Shown: positions 1 to 11,282, counted from the first letter of the stretch. The stretch: DNA of 64,000 bases from Onchidella celtica (GCA_963931925.1 OZ007570.1:43422187-43486186), one strand, 5' to 3'. Numbers and translations are program-made. Notes: generated by a model not told the origin, from the sequence alone.

Positions 1-159
1 TGGTTTCCAGGGGATAATTAAGATTTTATCGCGTTATTAGTTAGTGGACAGAAACTTCACCTTACCATTTACAAACAACGAGTTTTGTCAGTATCAGGAA
101 AGGCATGCTGAACTATCTACAGCCAATGTTTTATAGGCCAGTTTGATGTTCACACACGA

Positions 160-382
<223 letters not shown>

Positions 383-411
383 CAGACAAAGAGAGAGAGA
401 GAGAGAGATCA

Positions 412-2180
412 AACTGAACCATTTTCATTGCGTTACCAAACCAAACTTTTGTTGCATGCAAAAAACAAAAAAAAATGTTAGACAGTTTGATACTTGGTGG
501 CTATGCTTGTTTCTTCATTAGAAATGCCTTTAATGATGGGCGACCAAGACAAATCTTCTCAGAGGACCTTCTCGCTACAATCTGAAATTACTCTATTATG
601 GTATTGACGCCTCACTTGCCTTTGTGAATATGGCCCTTCTTACGATATTTCCCATGTCCTATTTCGTTCTTACTCTATCTCCTTTTCTTTCCATCCTACC
701 CCAACCTATTTCTCTCCTTTCCTTATTCTAAAAAAGTGCGATTTCATCCATCTGGTAATGAATGTTACAGAGCCCATTTTCCCTTCGTTTCCGTCTCCAT
801 TCATCTTCCCCCCCCCCCTTTTTTTTTTCAGATACATGTACCACGGTACGGAACTGTTACTCGGTCACACTCTAGTGTTTATGATGTCCCCAAAGACACA
901 TGTAAATCGTCCTTTACTCCAGCATGCGACCTCTCCTACTCTCATCAGTTTCTTTCTGTATGGCACTGTTCATGACAGGAAATTGGGTTAAATAAAGCAT
1001 TGAATTTGTACCTACGACACAATCCTCGTTATTTGAGAGGTTTCTGTTTCACTTTCTCATCCTTTCATAAGGCCTATTGCAAGTCGTCTATTTTCCCTTC
1101 GTTCAATAGCCACGTTATGTTCATCACGTTACTGCTTAAACTGTGTGATTAACGTGATTAAACTACGTAGTACGTGATGTATAGAAACATTTGGGCCAAA
1201 GTTGTTGTTTTTTTAAAATGTATAGTTGCTCTTTACCAGGGAAAGACTCTGCCCTTGACAGGAAATTCTAGGTTTCGCTTTTCGCTTTTTCAAAATCTCT
1301 GCAAGAAAAAAAAAATGCGGTAAAGTGTGGGGGGGGGGGGGTTATTATGTTGGATACGATGCCCGTAACATGACCGGAGACTGAACAATCCAAAGGCAAA
1401 TCATCCAAAGATGATGTTAGTAAGTGGAACCAGAGAGTACAGATATAGAGAGGTTTCACTATTGGTGGATTTGCACTACGAGACACGGGAGGCTATGCGA
1501 AACCATTGCCAGCACGGAGCGGAAAATAGGCCACTGCGGTAAACAATACCCGTTTGTGCATTTCCACTCGGCGTAGGAGCTTAGAAACGGTTTTAACTAG
1601 TTTCAATCAACCCAAAAATATTAACAAACAACAGTAGACAGATTATAATATGCACAATATTTTTGGTGAAGGCGGTCTCTTTCAATTCTTCAGTTTCTTG
1701 TTTACCGCAGCGACCTAGTTTCGCGATTTGGGGGAAGTGAACCCTCTATATATATCTCTACTCTCTGGTGGAACGGAATACTTGTGGTGATGTCTGGATT
1801 GACGCTAATTGGTTTAATGGAGGTCAGTTAAGGCATTGAAAACTTGGGGCTGTAATCTATTAGTCACTGAATCTGTGACCTGGGAAACAGATTTATGAAA
1901 GGACCTCAGGGTTTGGGATTAGTGTCTACATTATACAAAGTTAAAATGTTTCAAGGGGCATTCAAATGTGTAATAAACTATCGACGTTCAGCAAAACCAG
2001 GTGACACTAATAATGGCGATAAATAAAGAAACCACGGAGATTTGCCTATTGGGTGATGTTTGTCTCGGAATGTACGTCTAGCACAACCAAAATGTGCGAC
2101 ATCGTTAGATTACATTTCCTTATCATTTAGATCAGTCATAAATACAAGAATAGTGCTCTGCGGTATAGGTAGAATGCGCA
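412..2180. other. Non-coding stretch
   Basis: No convincing coding exon. It holds a poly-C/poly-T patch near 810-830, a poly-G run at 1329-1341 and a 13-bp perfect inverted repeat (1534-1546 against 1698-1710, core CTGCGGTAAACAA) that may mark a small decayed inverted-repeat element. Confidence 0.5.
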
Positions 2181-2229
2181 TGACGTCACAGAGTTTTTGT
2201 TTTGTACTTCCGCCAAACAAGATGGCCGG
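2181..2229 (+). promoter_or_regulatory. Promoter-like cluster: CRE and YY1-type motif
   Basis: A full palindromic cAMP-response element, TGACGTCA, lies at 2181-2188. An AAGATGGCCGG motif resembling the YY1 core follows at about 2219-2229. It sits 50-90 bases upstream of the THAP-like ATG at 2277, an arrangement typical of TATA-less animal promoters. Motif presence is direct observation; promoter function is inference. Confidence 0.4.
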
Positions 2230-2276
2230 TGGATTAGCTGATGAGTGTAACTTCGAGATGTGTCTAAGCGGTTAAA

Positions 2277-2453
2277 ATGCCTACTGGTTGCATTGCAGTT
2301 GACTGTTGTGACAGGGGTGGAAAGGATGTATCCAAGCTGGTCAGATTCCCTACCATACGTGTAAACAAGAGAAAGGAAGTGAAAGAATTGACCGAACGTC
2401 TCCCATGTGCGTATACACACGTGTCATTGTTTACTGTGGTGAACTTTTTTTAA
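2277..2453 (+). pseudogene. THAP-domain-like N-terminal fragment
   Basis: A 58-codon frame starts at an ATG preceded by AAA. Its first 41 residues look like the start of a THAP zinc finger: Met-Pro, a C-x4-C pair (Cys5 and Cys10), an RGGKD turn, an RFP motif at residues 23-25 and a basic KEVKELTER helix. In the THAP family this is followed by a conserved Trp and a C-x2-H pair. Here the similarity stops at residue 41 (about 2399) and the frame runs into unrelated sequence and a stop at 2453. It could be exon 1 of a split gene, with the splice donor near GAAC-GT at about 2396, or a truncated copy such as a transposase remnant. I found no continuation downstream. The assignment rests on motif recognition by eye. 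Confidence 0.45.
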
Positions 2454-4594
2454 AATTCGCCGCCGATTGGTTCGCGACGCCTTAAGGGGGTCCGGACAGA
2501 CAAGATGATGGATATGCGCATTCTACCAACACTTAAGGGGCTGGATGGAAGGAGCCAGGAACTGGCTGGAAACGAACAAACTAAACTTCACGGTGCATAT
2601 CACTATGCCTATGTTATTTTTCCCACTTCAACGAAAGAACTGCTGATAAAATTATTCCATACAGGCATGGCACCAATCCTTCAGCACTGATTTGCAATGT
2701 CGGAAGCAATAGTTTGCTTGTTGTGTTTCTAGGCAAAACATACATTTTTGTTGTTGTTTTTTGTTTTAGCAAAGTTTTGACTTTCTAGCGAGCCATGATG
2801 CGACCACATTATTAATTTACTTTTTTTTTTTTGCTGCGGGAAGAAGTAGAGAAGAAAAAATGGGGGTTAGAAGAAAAATCTGCACACAGTTTCAATTTCT
2901 CCAGCGTTCGCCTTATCTGTTCCTTTCTGAAAATGCTTTTGTACGATGGAAGTGGCTGCTTACACTGTATTCCTGTGGTCATGGACCCCGAATTAAATCA
3001 TAGTTCTCACTTTCCTCAAAGATACTAGGTAAAGATCAGACATTCCCTTCTTCGGGCCTCTTAAAATACCGTTTACACCCCGTCATGGGCACCGCCCACT
3101 CTCGGCGCGCAGAGCCGGCGCTTCGTACAATGGATTTGCATAGAAAATAAGACACAACATTGATCGGCTTCGCTTTAACTTTAAGAGGCAGTTTCACCGT
3201 CAAAATATTTTGAAATATGTAGTATCTAATTAATAATGAATTTTTCTTTAAAGCAAAGCTAAAAAGGGTGGGTGAAGGAAGGAAAAAGAGAAACAGATTT
3301 TTCACGAAATGGCTCAGGCATGGATCTAGTAATGTGCGTGCGGCTTCCCCGGCCTCTCTCGCGACAAGTTACATGTATTTTTAGCCTACCGACGGCGCTT
3401 GGGACTCGACTGTTAACTGTTTGTACTGCTATGCGTCTCTGATGCACCGGTTGAGGTGTTTATCCACGATGGTGTGTTTCTCGTGAATTTGGACAAGAAA
3501 AAGAAGAGAAAGAGGAACGAGAAGAAGGAAAATTCAAAGTTAGTCTGTTAAAGGAAAGTCCTTAAACGTGTTCAAAACCCTTCACAGTCCCTGCTTTTGT
3601 TTAATTTCTTACTTGCATTTGCCGCTGGAGACAGGGTGCGTGAGTTACGTCATGAACGGAAAATCCAGCCTCGGTCCCATGTTATTCTAAAAATATACTA
3701 GATCTATCTTCGGTACGATGGTAAATTAATAAAACGATTGTGACATTGCTACCACATTTAAAAAGGAAAAAAAATAGCCAGAGGTTTCCTAGTACAACGA
3801 ACTACTTTATAATTACAAAGTCAGCGACTTAAAGCAAGGTCTAGGGTGAGAGCTGAACACTGCATGTAACTCGGCATTTTCTCTCTTCGGCTTTGTAAAA
3901 AAATGCCGTTGTTTACATCTCTCACGCTGACGCCACTACACGCGAAAACCCCGAGCTGGCTCATCTTATCACTCGAGTCTCTTTGCTTTCCTTACTTTAC
4001 ATGTACACGTTGTCTGAATGGCCAGTAAGTATCACTAAAATTAGTAAAACTAGCATTTTTTTTTTTTTACGTTTTTGAGATCTGCGTGCCATTACTTTAT
4101 CATCATGAGAAGGATTGGACAAAATTGGAAATTCTTTTTTTTCTTTGCTTTTTTGTTTTTTAATACATTATTTTGTCCTTTTTATCTTTACCCCATTCCC
4201 CCCTGGCTGTGCGAGGAACCGACGTATCACTACTCTAATCCGTGTATGTTCTAGCGCGCCGAGTTTCTCTGCACGACCAAATGACGTACAAGGGGATACG
4301 CCATTACCTCGGAACTAGGATTTTGGCGATACACCGGTTCGCCATAAAGCCGACGTACTGTTTTCTGACCAGGATGAACCAAATCTCAGGCTCGTCTGTG
4401 TCTTGAAATATGAGAACTTAATGGATAAGGTGTTGCATTTATCAGGGCAGAGGTTTAGGCCTAAAGAATAACCAATCATTATGTCTCAATCACGAATTAA
4501 TCCCCTTTTTACGGCTTCACCGTAAGCGCGTGGGAGCTGCTCGCGATTCTTGCTCTAGTTTGGTTAACCCGGACAATGATGTCCTGTTCTGGGG
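2454..4594. other. Non-coding stretch
   Basis: No supported gene or RNA. Contains short A and T runs and a moderately GC-rich patch at 3080-3140. Short open frames lack any recognisable domain. Confidence 0.5.
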
Positions 4595-4850
4595 TGAGAT
4601 GGGGGAGATGGGGGTACATTTTATATGTATAGAGGGTGGGGCGCATATTTGGATGAGGTCACAGTAACAAGGATCTGAAAAAATGAATTTTGTTTTTAAA
4701 GAAAAACTCTTCAGCAAAGAAGCGACATGCCGTTTAATAATGTAAAAATTCCGACGAGTGCTGGTTCAGCAATAAAAGAATAGCTGACTTCAAGGCTCCG
4801 GCGCTGTGCCAGAACAGTTTCCATACATACAAGTATTTGCAGTTCGATTT
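4595..4850 (-). repeat. Dispersed repeat, copy A (inverted relative to copy B)
   Basis: The reverse complement of this stretch matches two blocks of plus-strand sequence further on, 6465-6555 and 7025-7140, in the same order and at roughly 80% identity by eye. Shared landmarks are TGGCACAGCGCCGG, CCTTGAAGTCAGC, ACATTATTA, CTTTGCTGAAGAGTTTTTCT and ATATGCGCCCCACCCT. In this copy the two blocks are joined with only a few bases between them. No protein is encoded. Element type is unknown. Confidence 0.75.
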
Positions 4851-6215
4851 GCAAGACGTCACGGCACAGCCAGATGAAAAACACATCTCTCGCACACAAA
4901 ATTCATACAAGTTTATAATTATACTAGCTGAGTTCCTGGCCCTGCCCGGGATAAATCGATTTATTAGTTTGAGTTCTGGGCGATTATTATGGACCTGCTT
5001 CATTTTGCCTGTTCCTTTAGCTTTATTTTATTTTTGTTTGTTTGTTTGTTTTTAGATACGTTTTACTGCTCTCCCTTTGCGCGTTGACGTCCTGCGCGTC
5101 CCGCCAGCATCCGCCAAATGGCTATGAAGTATGATTTGCGCACGGGTTAGTTTGTTTGCACATCGCAGGAAGTGATAACGTCATTGTGTTAATGGAAAAG
5201 AAATCTGTACTAATATTTTCCTAATCCTAGGCATATTGAAAACACAAACCTGTACTTTTGGCCGTGCAATGCCAATCTCCCAATTCCAGACCCTTTCTTT
5301 TTCCTAGTCTAGGCACATTGAGAACACACATACAACGTTTCATACTTGATAGTCTTAGAACTCAATCTCATCATTCAAACCAGTCCTAACCGGAAGTTGT
5401 TTTGTGAGTGTGATACAGTCTATACCGGAACCAATCTCAATTACGTATATTTGCCGAAAAAATAGATCGAACGCCAATGTGGCGCAACCTAGCAACTAAT
5501 ACAAATGTTCTGCGAGTCATTAATTTTTTTGGTATTTTTTGTGCCGGGTACACGACGACCGTCTATACTAAGCGTTGTATAAAATCTGAGGGCCACCGAA
5601 TCAGCATTAACAGAGGAGTAGCGAAAGGCGCGCTGCAATTGTCGTAAGGTTTCACTTTTATTAATATAGATTACGGGCTGATGTGTGAATGCAGGATTGC
5701 AATAACATGTACTTCTCGTATTAGCAGTGTAAATCAGGTGCAAAATTACACCAGAACCCTGCGTTGTCAAGCCAGTTAGTGTTAGTGTTTCCAACAGCAT
5801 TCATTTTTTTTTTTTTGCGTTACTTCGTTTTGTGTAATCGCCAAGTCTCTGTGCATTAAAGAGAACAGACTATGTCATGTTGCTAATTTTGTTTCCCCCC
5901 CCCCCCCCCCCGCTCCCATGTTTTTCTTCTTATTTATCTTTCGGGAACTGATCTTCATGAGAAAAGGTAAATGTCTAGGAAGTAACCGCACTGAACGTTC
6001 AATGCATTTATTTTGAGGCAAACTGCCCCAAAATTCTCCACTGTGACAGTGTCGGAGACAATTTACTGTCAAGCACTGATCTGATAACATGTCAGTTGTC
6101 AGAATAATGCATTGGTTTTTCAGTAAATATGTAAAAAAACAAAAGGTAAGCTGTTGAGTAAGAGAAAAAAGAGGGGGGGAGGAAGGATGAGCATGAGTAG
6201 GAAAGGTCCTCTCAT
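4851..6215. other. Non-coding stretch
   Basis: No gene recognised. There is a poly-C run at 5887-5910 and GACGTC half-sites near 4855 and 5087. Nothing else can be supported. Confidence 0.5.
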
Positions 6216-6402
6216 TCTTCAGCCAGCTTCACTACTCTGTCCGACGTAAATTTCCTTAGTAGCGGGTCCCTACATCAAAGCGCCGTCGGCGCGATGTCGT
6301 AACCAACGGATCTAGGCCTACGTAGGAACGGTGTCATTCCTGTGTGCAAAATTGACGTCAATCCTACACGCTGGATAGCCTGAAAGATTACTGGCTGGGT
6401 CA
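6216..6402 (+). repeat. MITE-like dispersed repeat, copy 1
   Basis: Shares a run of blocks with 30488-30686 (CCGACGTA, CGTAACCA, CGGATCTA, GTAGGAAC, GTCATTCCT, TGTGCAAA, TACTGGCTGGG) in the same order and orientation, at about 75% identity by eye. The right end keeps TGGCTGGG; the left end is degraded. Non-coding and about 190 bases long, so a non-autonomous DNA element is the likeliest reading. Confidence 0.65.
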
Positions 6403-6449
6403 GCCCGAAGGTGGGTCTAGACTTCACTCCCTCAGTTGGCTTAGTACAA

Positions 6450-7150
6450 ATAATTATGGTATGAAAATCATTCTGGCACAGCGCCGGGACCTTGAAGTCA
6501 GCCAGGCTTTCATTACTAAACCAGCACTCATTGGAATGTTTTACATTATTAGCAGCATATAGTTCAAGGGTTCTCGAAACTATGAAGCATTTATCTTGCT
6601 CAAAATAAACTTTTTTTTTTAAGCGGAGGGGGAAGGTGGTGGGGAGGGGGGGGGGGGAATCTACAAATTACAGCATGAACTCTGGAATTAAATAATTAAA
6701 CCAATGGTTTACATCGCGGATTTTCAAGTGTCTGCTGTCGTTTCTATGCGGACGATGTACAAATAAGGTTTCAGATTGCTTGTGCTAAATGCGTACATGT
6801 ACATCTGGTAAGTACACACACTTTGGAAGCCATTGCGTGAATTCGTCTTTGATATCTAGTCGCTGTGATTTTTTTTTTCAGCCTGGGATGAAGGATGTAT
6901 AATAAAGGTTATGCCGATTCGGCACATCGCCGAAATAAATAGTGATACAAGTCTAGGCTTAAACTAATTTAAGAAAAGATGATCTTGTAATTCTCTGTGT
7001 AAGTGTCCCTATCAGGGCGGAACCAGGATGTCGTTTCTTTGCTGAAGAGTTTTTCTGAAAAAAAAAATATTCATTTTGTCAAATCCTTGTTATTGTGTCC
7101 TTGCCCAATATGCGCCCCACCCTGTACACATATGAAATGTACCCCCTTCA
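6450..7150 (+). repeat. Dispersed repeat, copy B, split by an insertion
   Basis: Plus-strand counterpart of the repeat at 4595-4850. The first block (about 6450-6555) and second block (about 7025-7150) are contiguous in copy A but here are separated by about 470 bases (roughly 6556-7024). The insert is non-coding and contains a T run at 6611-6620 and a G-rich run at 6635-6658. No clear target duplication was seen at the break. Confidence 0.65.
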
Positions 7151-7194
7151 TTACCAAATTGTACAGATAAACATTACATAATGTACATTTGATA

Positions 7195-7206
7195 CTGGGT
7201 AAATAA
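7195..7206. repeat. LINE target-site duplication, 3'-side copy
   Basis: CTGGGTAAATAA, identical over 12 bases to 11283-11294 at the other end of the LINE, and directly abutting its AT-rich 3' tail. Confidence 0.75.
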
Positions 7207-7343
7207 TAATAGTTCGTCCATCAGGTATGATGATGACCTTAACAACACCAGAGGAATAAAGAACAGAAATTGTTGAGAATTTCAACGCATGGACAATAAA
7301 GAGAACTAAAGGACACAGAGGACAGAATGGAAAGACTGTTCTT

Positions 7344-10300
7344 TCATGACTTATGGCTTCTCATGTGACTGATAAGTCCTATTTTTGCCCTGCAGACCCT
7401 TCCGCATAAATGACAAGAGTGCTCCGTTGGTTCAGTACCACTGGGCCTTTTCTTGCGCCGTTCTCTTTTTTTGATAGCCTGCTGGACTCTGTCAGCTTCC
7501 CATGCTTTGCTGCCTCTGGTAAGGGCCGCCCTCCAATTTGCACGATCAAGCGAGAGCTTTTCCCACTCACTCACATCAATGGCAAAGGCCTTCAGTGATT
7601 GCTTGAGAGTGTCTTTGTAACGTCTCTTTGGGGCCCCAACATTCCTCGTTCCATTGGAGAGCTCAGAGAAGAAGATTTGCTTAGGGAGTCTGGAGTCGGG
7701 CATTCTGACAACATGTCCTGCCCAACGTAGCTGAATTTTTTTCAGGTGGCAGAAGATGCTCAATTCCTTGGCACGATTGAGGACCTCAGTGTCTGGAATT
7801 TTATCCTGCCATTTGATCCTTAGGATCTTTCTAAGGCAGGCCAGATGAAAGTGATTTAGCTTTCTGGCATGCGATTGGTACACTGTCCAGGTTTCAGCCC
7901 CATAGAGTAGGGTGGGAAGGACCACAGCATTGTACACTTTCAGCTTAGTGTCTGTGCGAATGCCGGCAACATCCCATACTCTCTTTCGAAGCCTGCCAAA
8001 TGCAGAGCTGGCTTTGCTGATTCTTGAGAGAATTTCAGTATCAACACGAGCCGCGGAAGACAGTGTACTGCCAAGATAGGTGAAGTTCTCCGACACCTTC
8101 AGAAGACTGTCATGGACTTTGATATTTGGGGTCACAGGATACTTGTCGTCTGGAGTAGGCTGATGGAGCACTTCCGTCTTCTTTGTGCTTATTGTGAGGC
8201 CAACGTTGTCACAGGCACTAGAGAACTTATCAACACAGTTTTGCATGCTATCCTCATCGTGTGCCAGAAGTGCACAATCATCAGCAAATAGTAGGTCACA
8301 GACTTGAGTACTTTTGGTTTTGGTTTTTGCCTGAAGTCTCCTGAGGTTGAATAGACTGCCATCAGTTCGGTACTTGATGCTTACCCCTTGAGGAGGAGAG
8401 CTAAAGGCTTCTTGTAGCATTGCAGAGAACATGATGCTGAACAGAGTTGGGGCTAAGACACAACCCTGTTTTACCCCATTTGTGACAGCAAAGGGCTCTG
8501 AAACACTGCCGTTGCTTTTGACTGCAGCTTGCATGCCATCATGAAACTGGCGCACTATTGTGATGAATTCGGGTGGACACCCAAACTTCGCCAAGATTTT
8601 CCAGAGGCCTTCACGACACACTGTGTCAAATGCTATTGTGAGGTCAACAAATGTGATATACAGCGCTTTATTTTGTTCCATGCATTTTTCCTGAATCTGT
8701 CTGGCAGCAAAAATCATATCCGCCGTTCCCCTCTCTTTACGAAAGCCACATTGGCTCTCGGGAAGCAAGTCATTTGACGAGAGGTGATCAAGAAGGCGAT
8801 TCAGAAGCATTCTTGCCAATATTTTGCCAGCAATTGAAAGTAGAGAGATTCCCCGATGGTTGTCACAGACTTGGCTGTCCCCTTTGTTTTTGTACAGATG
8901 GATGATTGAAGCATCTTTGAAGTCCTGTGGCAGCTTCCCTGCTTTCAACATATGATTGAACAACTCGGTCAACCTTTCAATAAGCTTTTCTCCACCGAAG
9001 GCATACACCTCAGCAGGGATTGAATCCACGCCTGGTGATTTGTTAAAGGACATCTGATTTGTGGCAGTTCGGGTCTCATTTGCTGTGAATGGCTTGGCAA
9101 GATCTGCATTAATGGGAGTCTGAGGGAGGCGGTCAATGGACTCAGTATTTATATTTGATGGCCGATTTAGCACACCTCCGAAATGTTCTGCCCAACGCTG
9201 AATTATGGCATTCAATTCAACAATGCGTGTTGAACCATCTGACGCAAGAAGTGGCGTAGTGCCAGAGCGGGATGGTCCAAACATAGCTCGGAGGCTCTCA
9301 AAGAACTTTCTAGTGTTGTTTGTGTCGGCATATTTCTGAGTTTCTCTTACTCGCTCTTCAAGCCAGTCATTTTTCATTTTCCTCAGCTTCTTCTGGAGTA
9401 CACCCTTACATGCACGCAGTGCATCAGCTTTTGCTGTGGAAGAGGGGTCACTGCAGTGAGCTTGGATGAGACTATTTTTTTCTTTGATGAGCACTTTGAT
9501 TTCATTATCATTATCATTGAACCAGTCCTGGTGCTTGCGGACAGGAAAACCAACTGTGCTGCTGGCGCAAGAGTGTACAGTCGTATTTAGGTCAGTCCAG
9601 CTCTGTTCAATGTTCTCAGGGTCAAAAGTCACGCAATCCAATTTTGAGGAGAGTTCTGATGAGAGCTCGCTCTGTTTCTCAGCTGAGCAGAGTTTTGAAA
9701 CATTTAGGCGTTTAGGTGGCGCTTTCCCGTGAGGGCGTCTATTGCGCCTCAATGTTAGTCTGAGCTTGCAAACAATGAGTCTGTGGTCAGTTCCACACTC
9801 GGCACCACACATCGCCTTTGTTACAAGGACATCCTTTCTGTCAGTCTTCCTCACAATGACATAGTCTATGAGATGCCAATGCTTTGAGCGGGGATGCATC
9901 CATGACGTTCTGTTTCTCACGGGGAGACTAAAATTTGTGTTGGTAATGAACAGGCCAAATTCAGCGCACAAAGTAAGTAAGCGCAACCCATTGTTATTGC
10001 ATGAACCAACTCCATGAGGGCCCAAAACATTTGGCCACGCTGAGATTTCGGAGCCAACCCTAGCATTGAAGTCCCCCAAGAGAATCAGCTTATCAGCTGC
10101 CGGGACAGAGCATATGACAGATTCTCGATCAGAATAGAACTTGTCTTTGGCTTCATCTGGGTTTGTCATGGTGGGCGCATATGCGCTAATGAGGGTGGCT
10201 GACTGGCTTTTCCCAACTGGGATCCTGAGTGTCATTAGCCTGTCATTTATTTCAATTGGCATGGACTGCAAGTTTCTGACAAGGTCATTTTTAATTGCAA

Positions 10301-10574
10301 ACCCAACACCATGCTGTCTCGGTTCGACTGCACCCTTGCCTTTCCAGAAGAAGGTGTATCCACCACTGAGCTCTTTGAGTTGGCCACTATCAGGGAGTCT
10401 GGTCTCACTGAGTGCCACTATGTCCAGGTTGTACCTGCTGAGCTCAATGGCAATAAGTGCAGTGCGTCTTTCCGGGTTGTTTGAGTTGTCCTGTAGTGTG
10501 CGTATATTCCAGGCTCCTAGCCTGAGTAAGCTGAATTTCTTTTTGTTTCGACCCCATTGGTCGCGGTATACCAG
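7344..10574 (-). CDS. LINE ORF2: endonuclease-reverse transcriptase
   Basis: Open frame of about 1,076 codons, starting after a TGA at 10575-10577; no ATG marks the start. Order of parts: an APE-type endonuclease beginning RLGAWNIRTLQ, then ALSETR, LLGDFNARVG, a WMHPRSKHWHLIDY segment and GTDHRLIV; a linker; a reverse transcriptase with TNGVKQGCVLAP and the catalytic LLFADDCALLA; a thumb region with LYGAETWT and LRWAGHVVRM; and a C-terminal CHLCGRVC...SHMRSH finger (C-x2-C...H-x3-H) just before the stop. The enzyme nicks target DNA and primes cDNA synthesis on it in the nucleus. No frameshift or internal stop is seen, so activity cannot be excluded. The short plus-strand frames in this interval are shadows. 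Confidence 0.93.
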   Translation of the reverse strand: MVYRDQWGRNKKKFSLLRLGAWNIRTLQDNSNNPERRTALIAIELSRYNLDIVALSETRLPDSGQLKELSGGYTFFWKGKGAVEPRQHGVGFAIKNDLVRNLQSMPIEINDRLMTLRIPVGKSQSATLISAYAPTMTNPDEAKDKFYSDRESVICSVPAADKLILLGDFNARVGSEISAWPNVLGPHGVGSCNNNGLRLLTLCAEFGLFITNTNFSLPVRNRTSWMHPRSKHWHLIDYVIVRKTDRKDVLVTKAMCGAECGTDHRLIVCKLRLTLRRNRRPHGKAPPKRLNVSKLCSAEKQSELSSELSSKLDCVTFDPENIEQSWTDLNTTVHSCASSTVGFPVRKHQDWFNDNDNEIKVLIKEKNSLIQAHCSDPSSTAKADALRACKGVLQKKLRKMKNDWLEERVRETQKYADTNNTRKFFESLRAMFGPSRSGTTPLLASDGSTRIVELNAIIQRWAEHFGGVLNRPSNINTESIDRLPQTPINADLAKPFTANETRTATNQMSFNKSPGVDSIPAEVYAFGGEKLIERLTELFNHMLKAGKLPQDFKDASIIHLYKNKGDSQVCDNHRGISLLSIAGKILARMLLNRLLDHLSSNDLLPESQCGFRKERGTADMIFAARQIQEKCMEQNKALYITFVDLTIAFDTVCREGLWKILAKFGCPPEFITIVRQFHDGMQAAVKSNGSVSEPFAVTNGVKQGCVLAPTLFSIMFSAMLQEAFSSPPQGVSIKYRTDGSLFNLRRLQAKTKTKSTQVCDLLFADDCALLAHDEDSMQNCVDKFSSACDNVGLTISTKKTEVLHQPTPDDKYPVTPNIKVHDSLLKVSENFTYLGSTLSSAARVDTEILSRISKASSAFGRLRKRVWDVAGIRTDTKLKVYNAVVLPTLLYGAETWTVYQSHARKLNHFHLACLRKILRIKWQDKIPDTEVLNRAKELSIFCHLKKIQLRWAGHVVRMPDSRLPKQIFFSELSNGTRNVGAPKRRYKDTLKQSLKAFAIDVSEWEKLSLDRANWRAALTRGSKAWEADRVQQAIKKRERRKKRPSGTEPTEHSCHLCGRVCRAKIGLISHMRSHKS

Positions 10575-11162
10575 TCAGGGTGATGTGAAGTGGGCTTTCT
10601 TTAGGGCACCTTTTCTAGCCCCTTCCTCAGTTGAGGTGAGCAGTGCTATCCTTAAATAAGGCTGCGCAGCTACTGTGGGTGCTGCCTCCCCACGCCTCCA
10701 CTTCAATCGACGATGAAGCGACCATAGCCCACAGCCACCAACGTGTAGGTCTGTGCTAACAGCTTCCAGTCTATCCAAACCTGCTGCCACCGCACTCGCC
10801 CATCGCCGTTGGAATTTTGAGAGGAAAGAAGACGAGACAAAGATGAAAGAAGTCGAGGTGAGTGTTAAGACTGGCGCAAAGAATTTGTTTTTAGTGAGAA
10901 AGAGCTGCGCAAACATCAGACTCACTCTCTCGCCTGGACACAACTTATCCAAGTGGCAAGACAGGGTCAAGACGACTGGAAATGTATCCAGGTGCAGGAG
11001 GATGCCAGAGGGACAGTCATGTTGCCTGACTGGCTGCCTGTAGGCTACTCCACAGCCTCGCAGTCCCAACTGACTAGGGTGAAAGACCCAAACCAAAGAA
11101 CACCAATACTGGTGGATGCTCTGTGTCACGATATCCAGGCCAGAGTGACGGTATATTGCCAT
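10575..11162 (-). CDS. LINE upstream open frame, possible ORF1
   Basis: ATG-started frame of 195 codons ending in a TGA that is in the same frame as the endonuclease-RT frame, with no base between the two. It is rich in Ser, Leu and Arg and shows no zinc knuckle, coiled coil or RRM that I can recognise. It may be a genuine short ORF1, a 5' leader that happens to be open, or an N-terminal extension reached by stop-codon readthrough (context TGA-CTG). Confidence 0.4.
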   Translation of the reverse strand: MAIYRHSGLDIVTQSIHQYWCSLVWVFHPSQLGLRGCGVAYRQPVRQHDCPSGILLHLDTFPVVLTLSCHLDKLCPGERVSLMFAQLFLTKNKFFAPVLTLTSTSFIFVSSSFLSKFQRRWASAVAAGLDRLEAVSTDLHVGGCGLWSLHRRLKWRRGEAAPTVAAQPYLRIALLTSTEEGARKGALKKAHFTSP

Positions 11163-11282
11163 CTGCCCTATTAATCAACCACTGGCCTGCTGCCGCCAGC
11201 TTCGAAGCTGCGTCCGGGAAGTTTGCTCAATTCTTCGCCTGTGATTTAGGCAAACAAGCCTATGACCACACCGCTACCGGGG

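Larger units (their letters stand above)
7207..11282 (-). mobile_element. Full-length non-LTR retrotransposon (LINE)
   Basis: About 4.08 kb, bounded by a 12-bp direct repeat (7195-7206 and 11283-11294). On the minus strand it has a 5' region of about 120 bases, a 195-codon open frame, then a long apurinic-type endonuclease plus reverse transcriptase frame, and a short 3' tail ending in ATTATTATT. The RT and its C-terminal C2H2-like finger belong to the LINE group often mis-annotated in invertebrates as craniofacial development protein 2-like. I cannot fix the clade by eye. The intact frame and clear target duplication imply a fairly recent insertion that inserts and copies through target-primed reverse transcription. 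Confidence 0.88.

Noticed and set aside
1497-1724. Possible MITE with GCGAAAC ends and a CTGCGGTAAACAA inverted pair
   Set aside because: The inner inverted pair is exact, but the outer pair is spaced asymmetrically (30 against 7 bases) and there is no target duplication, so the element borders cannot be supported.
7410-9732. Several plus-strand frames of 60-90 codons across the full-length LINE
   Set aside because: They are antisense shadows of the minus-strand endonuclease-RT frame.
10575-11162. Considered as an independent host gene
   Set aside because: It lies wholly inside the LINE borders set by the 12-bp target duplication and shares phase with the LINE RT.
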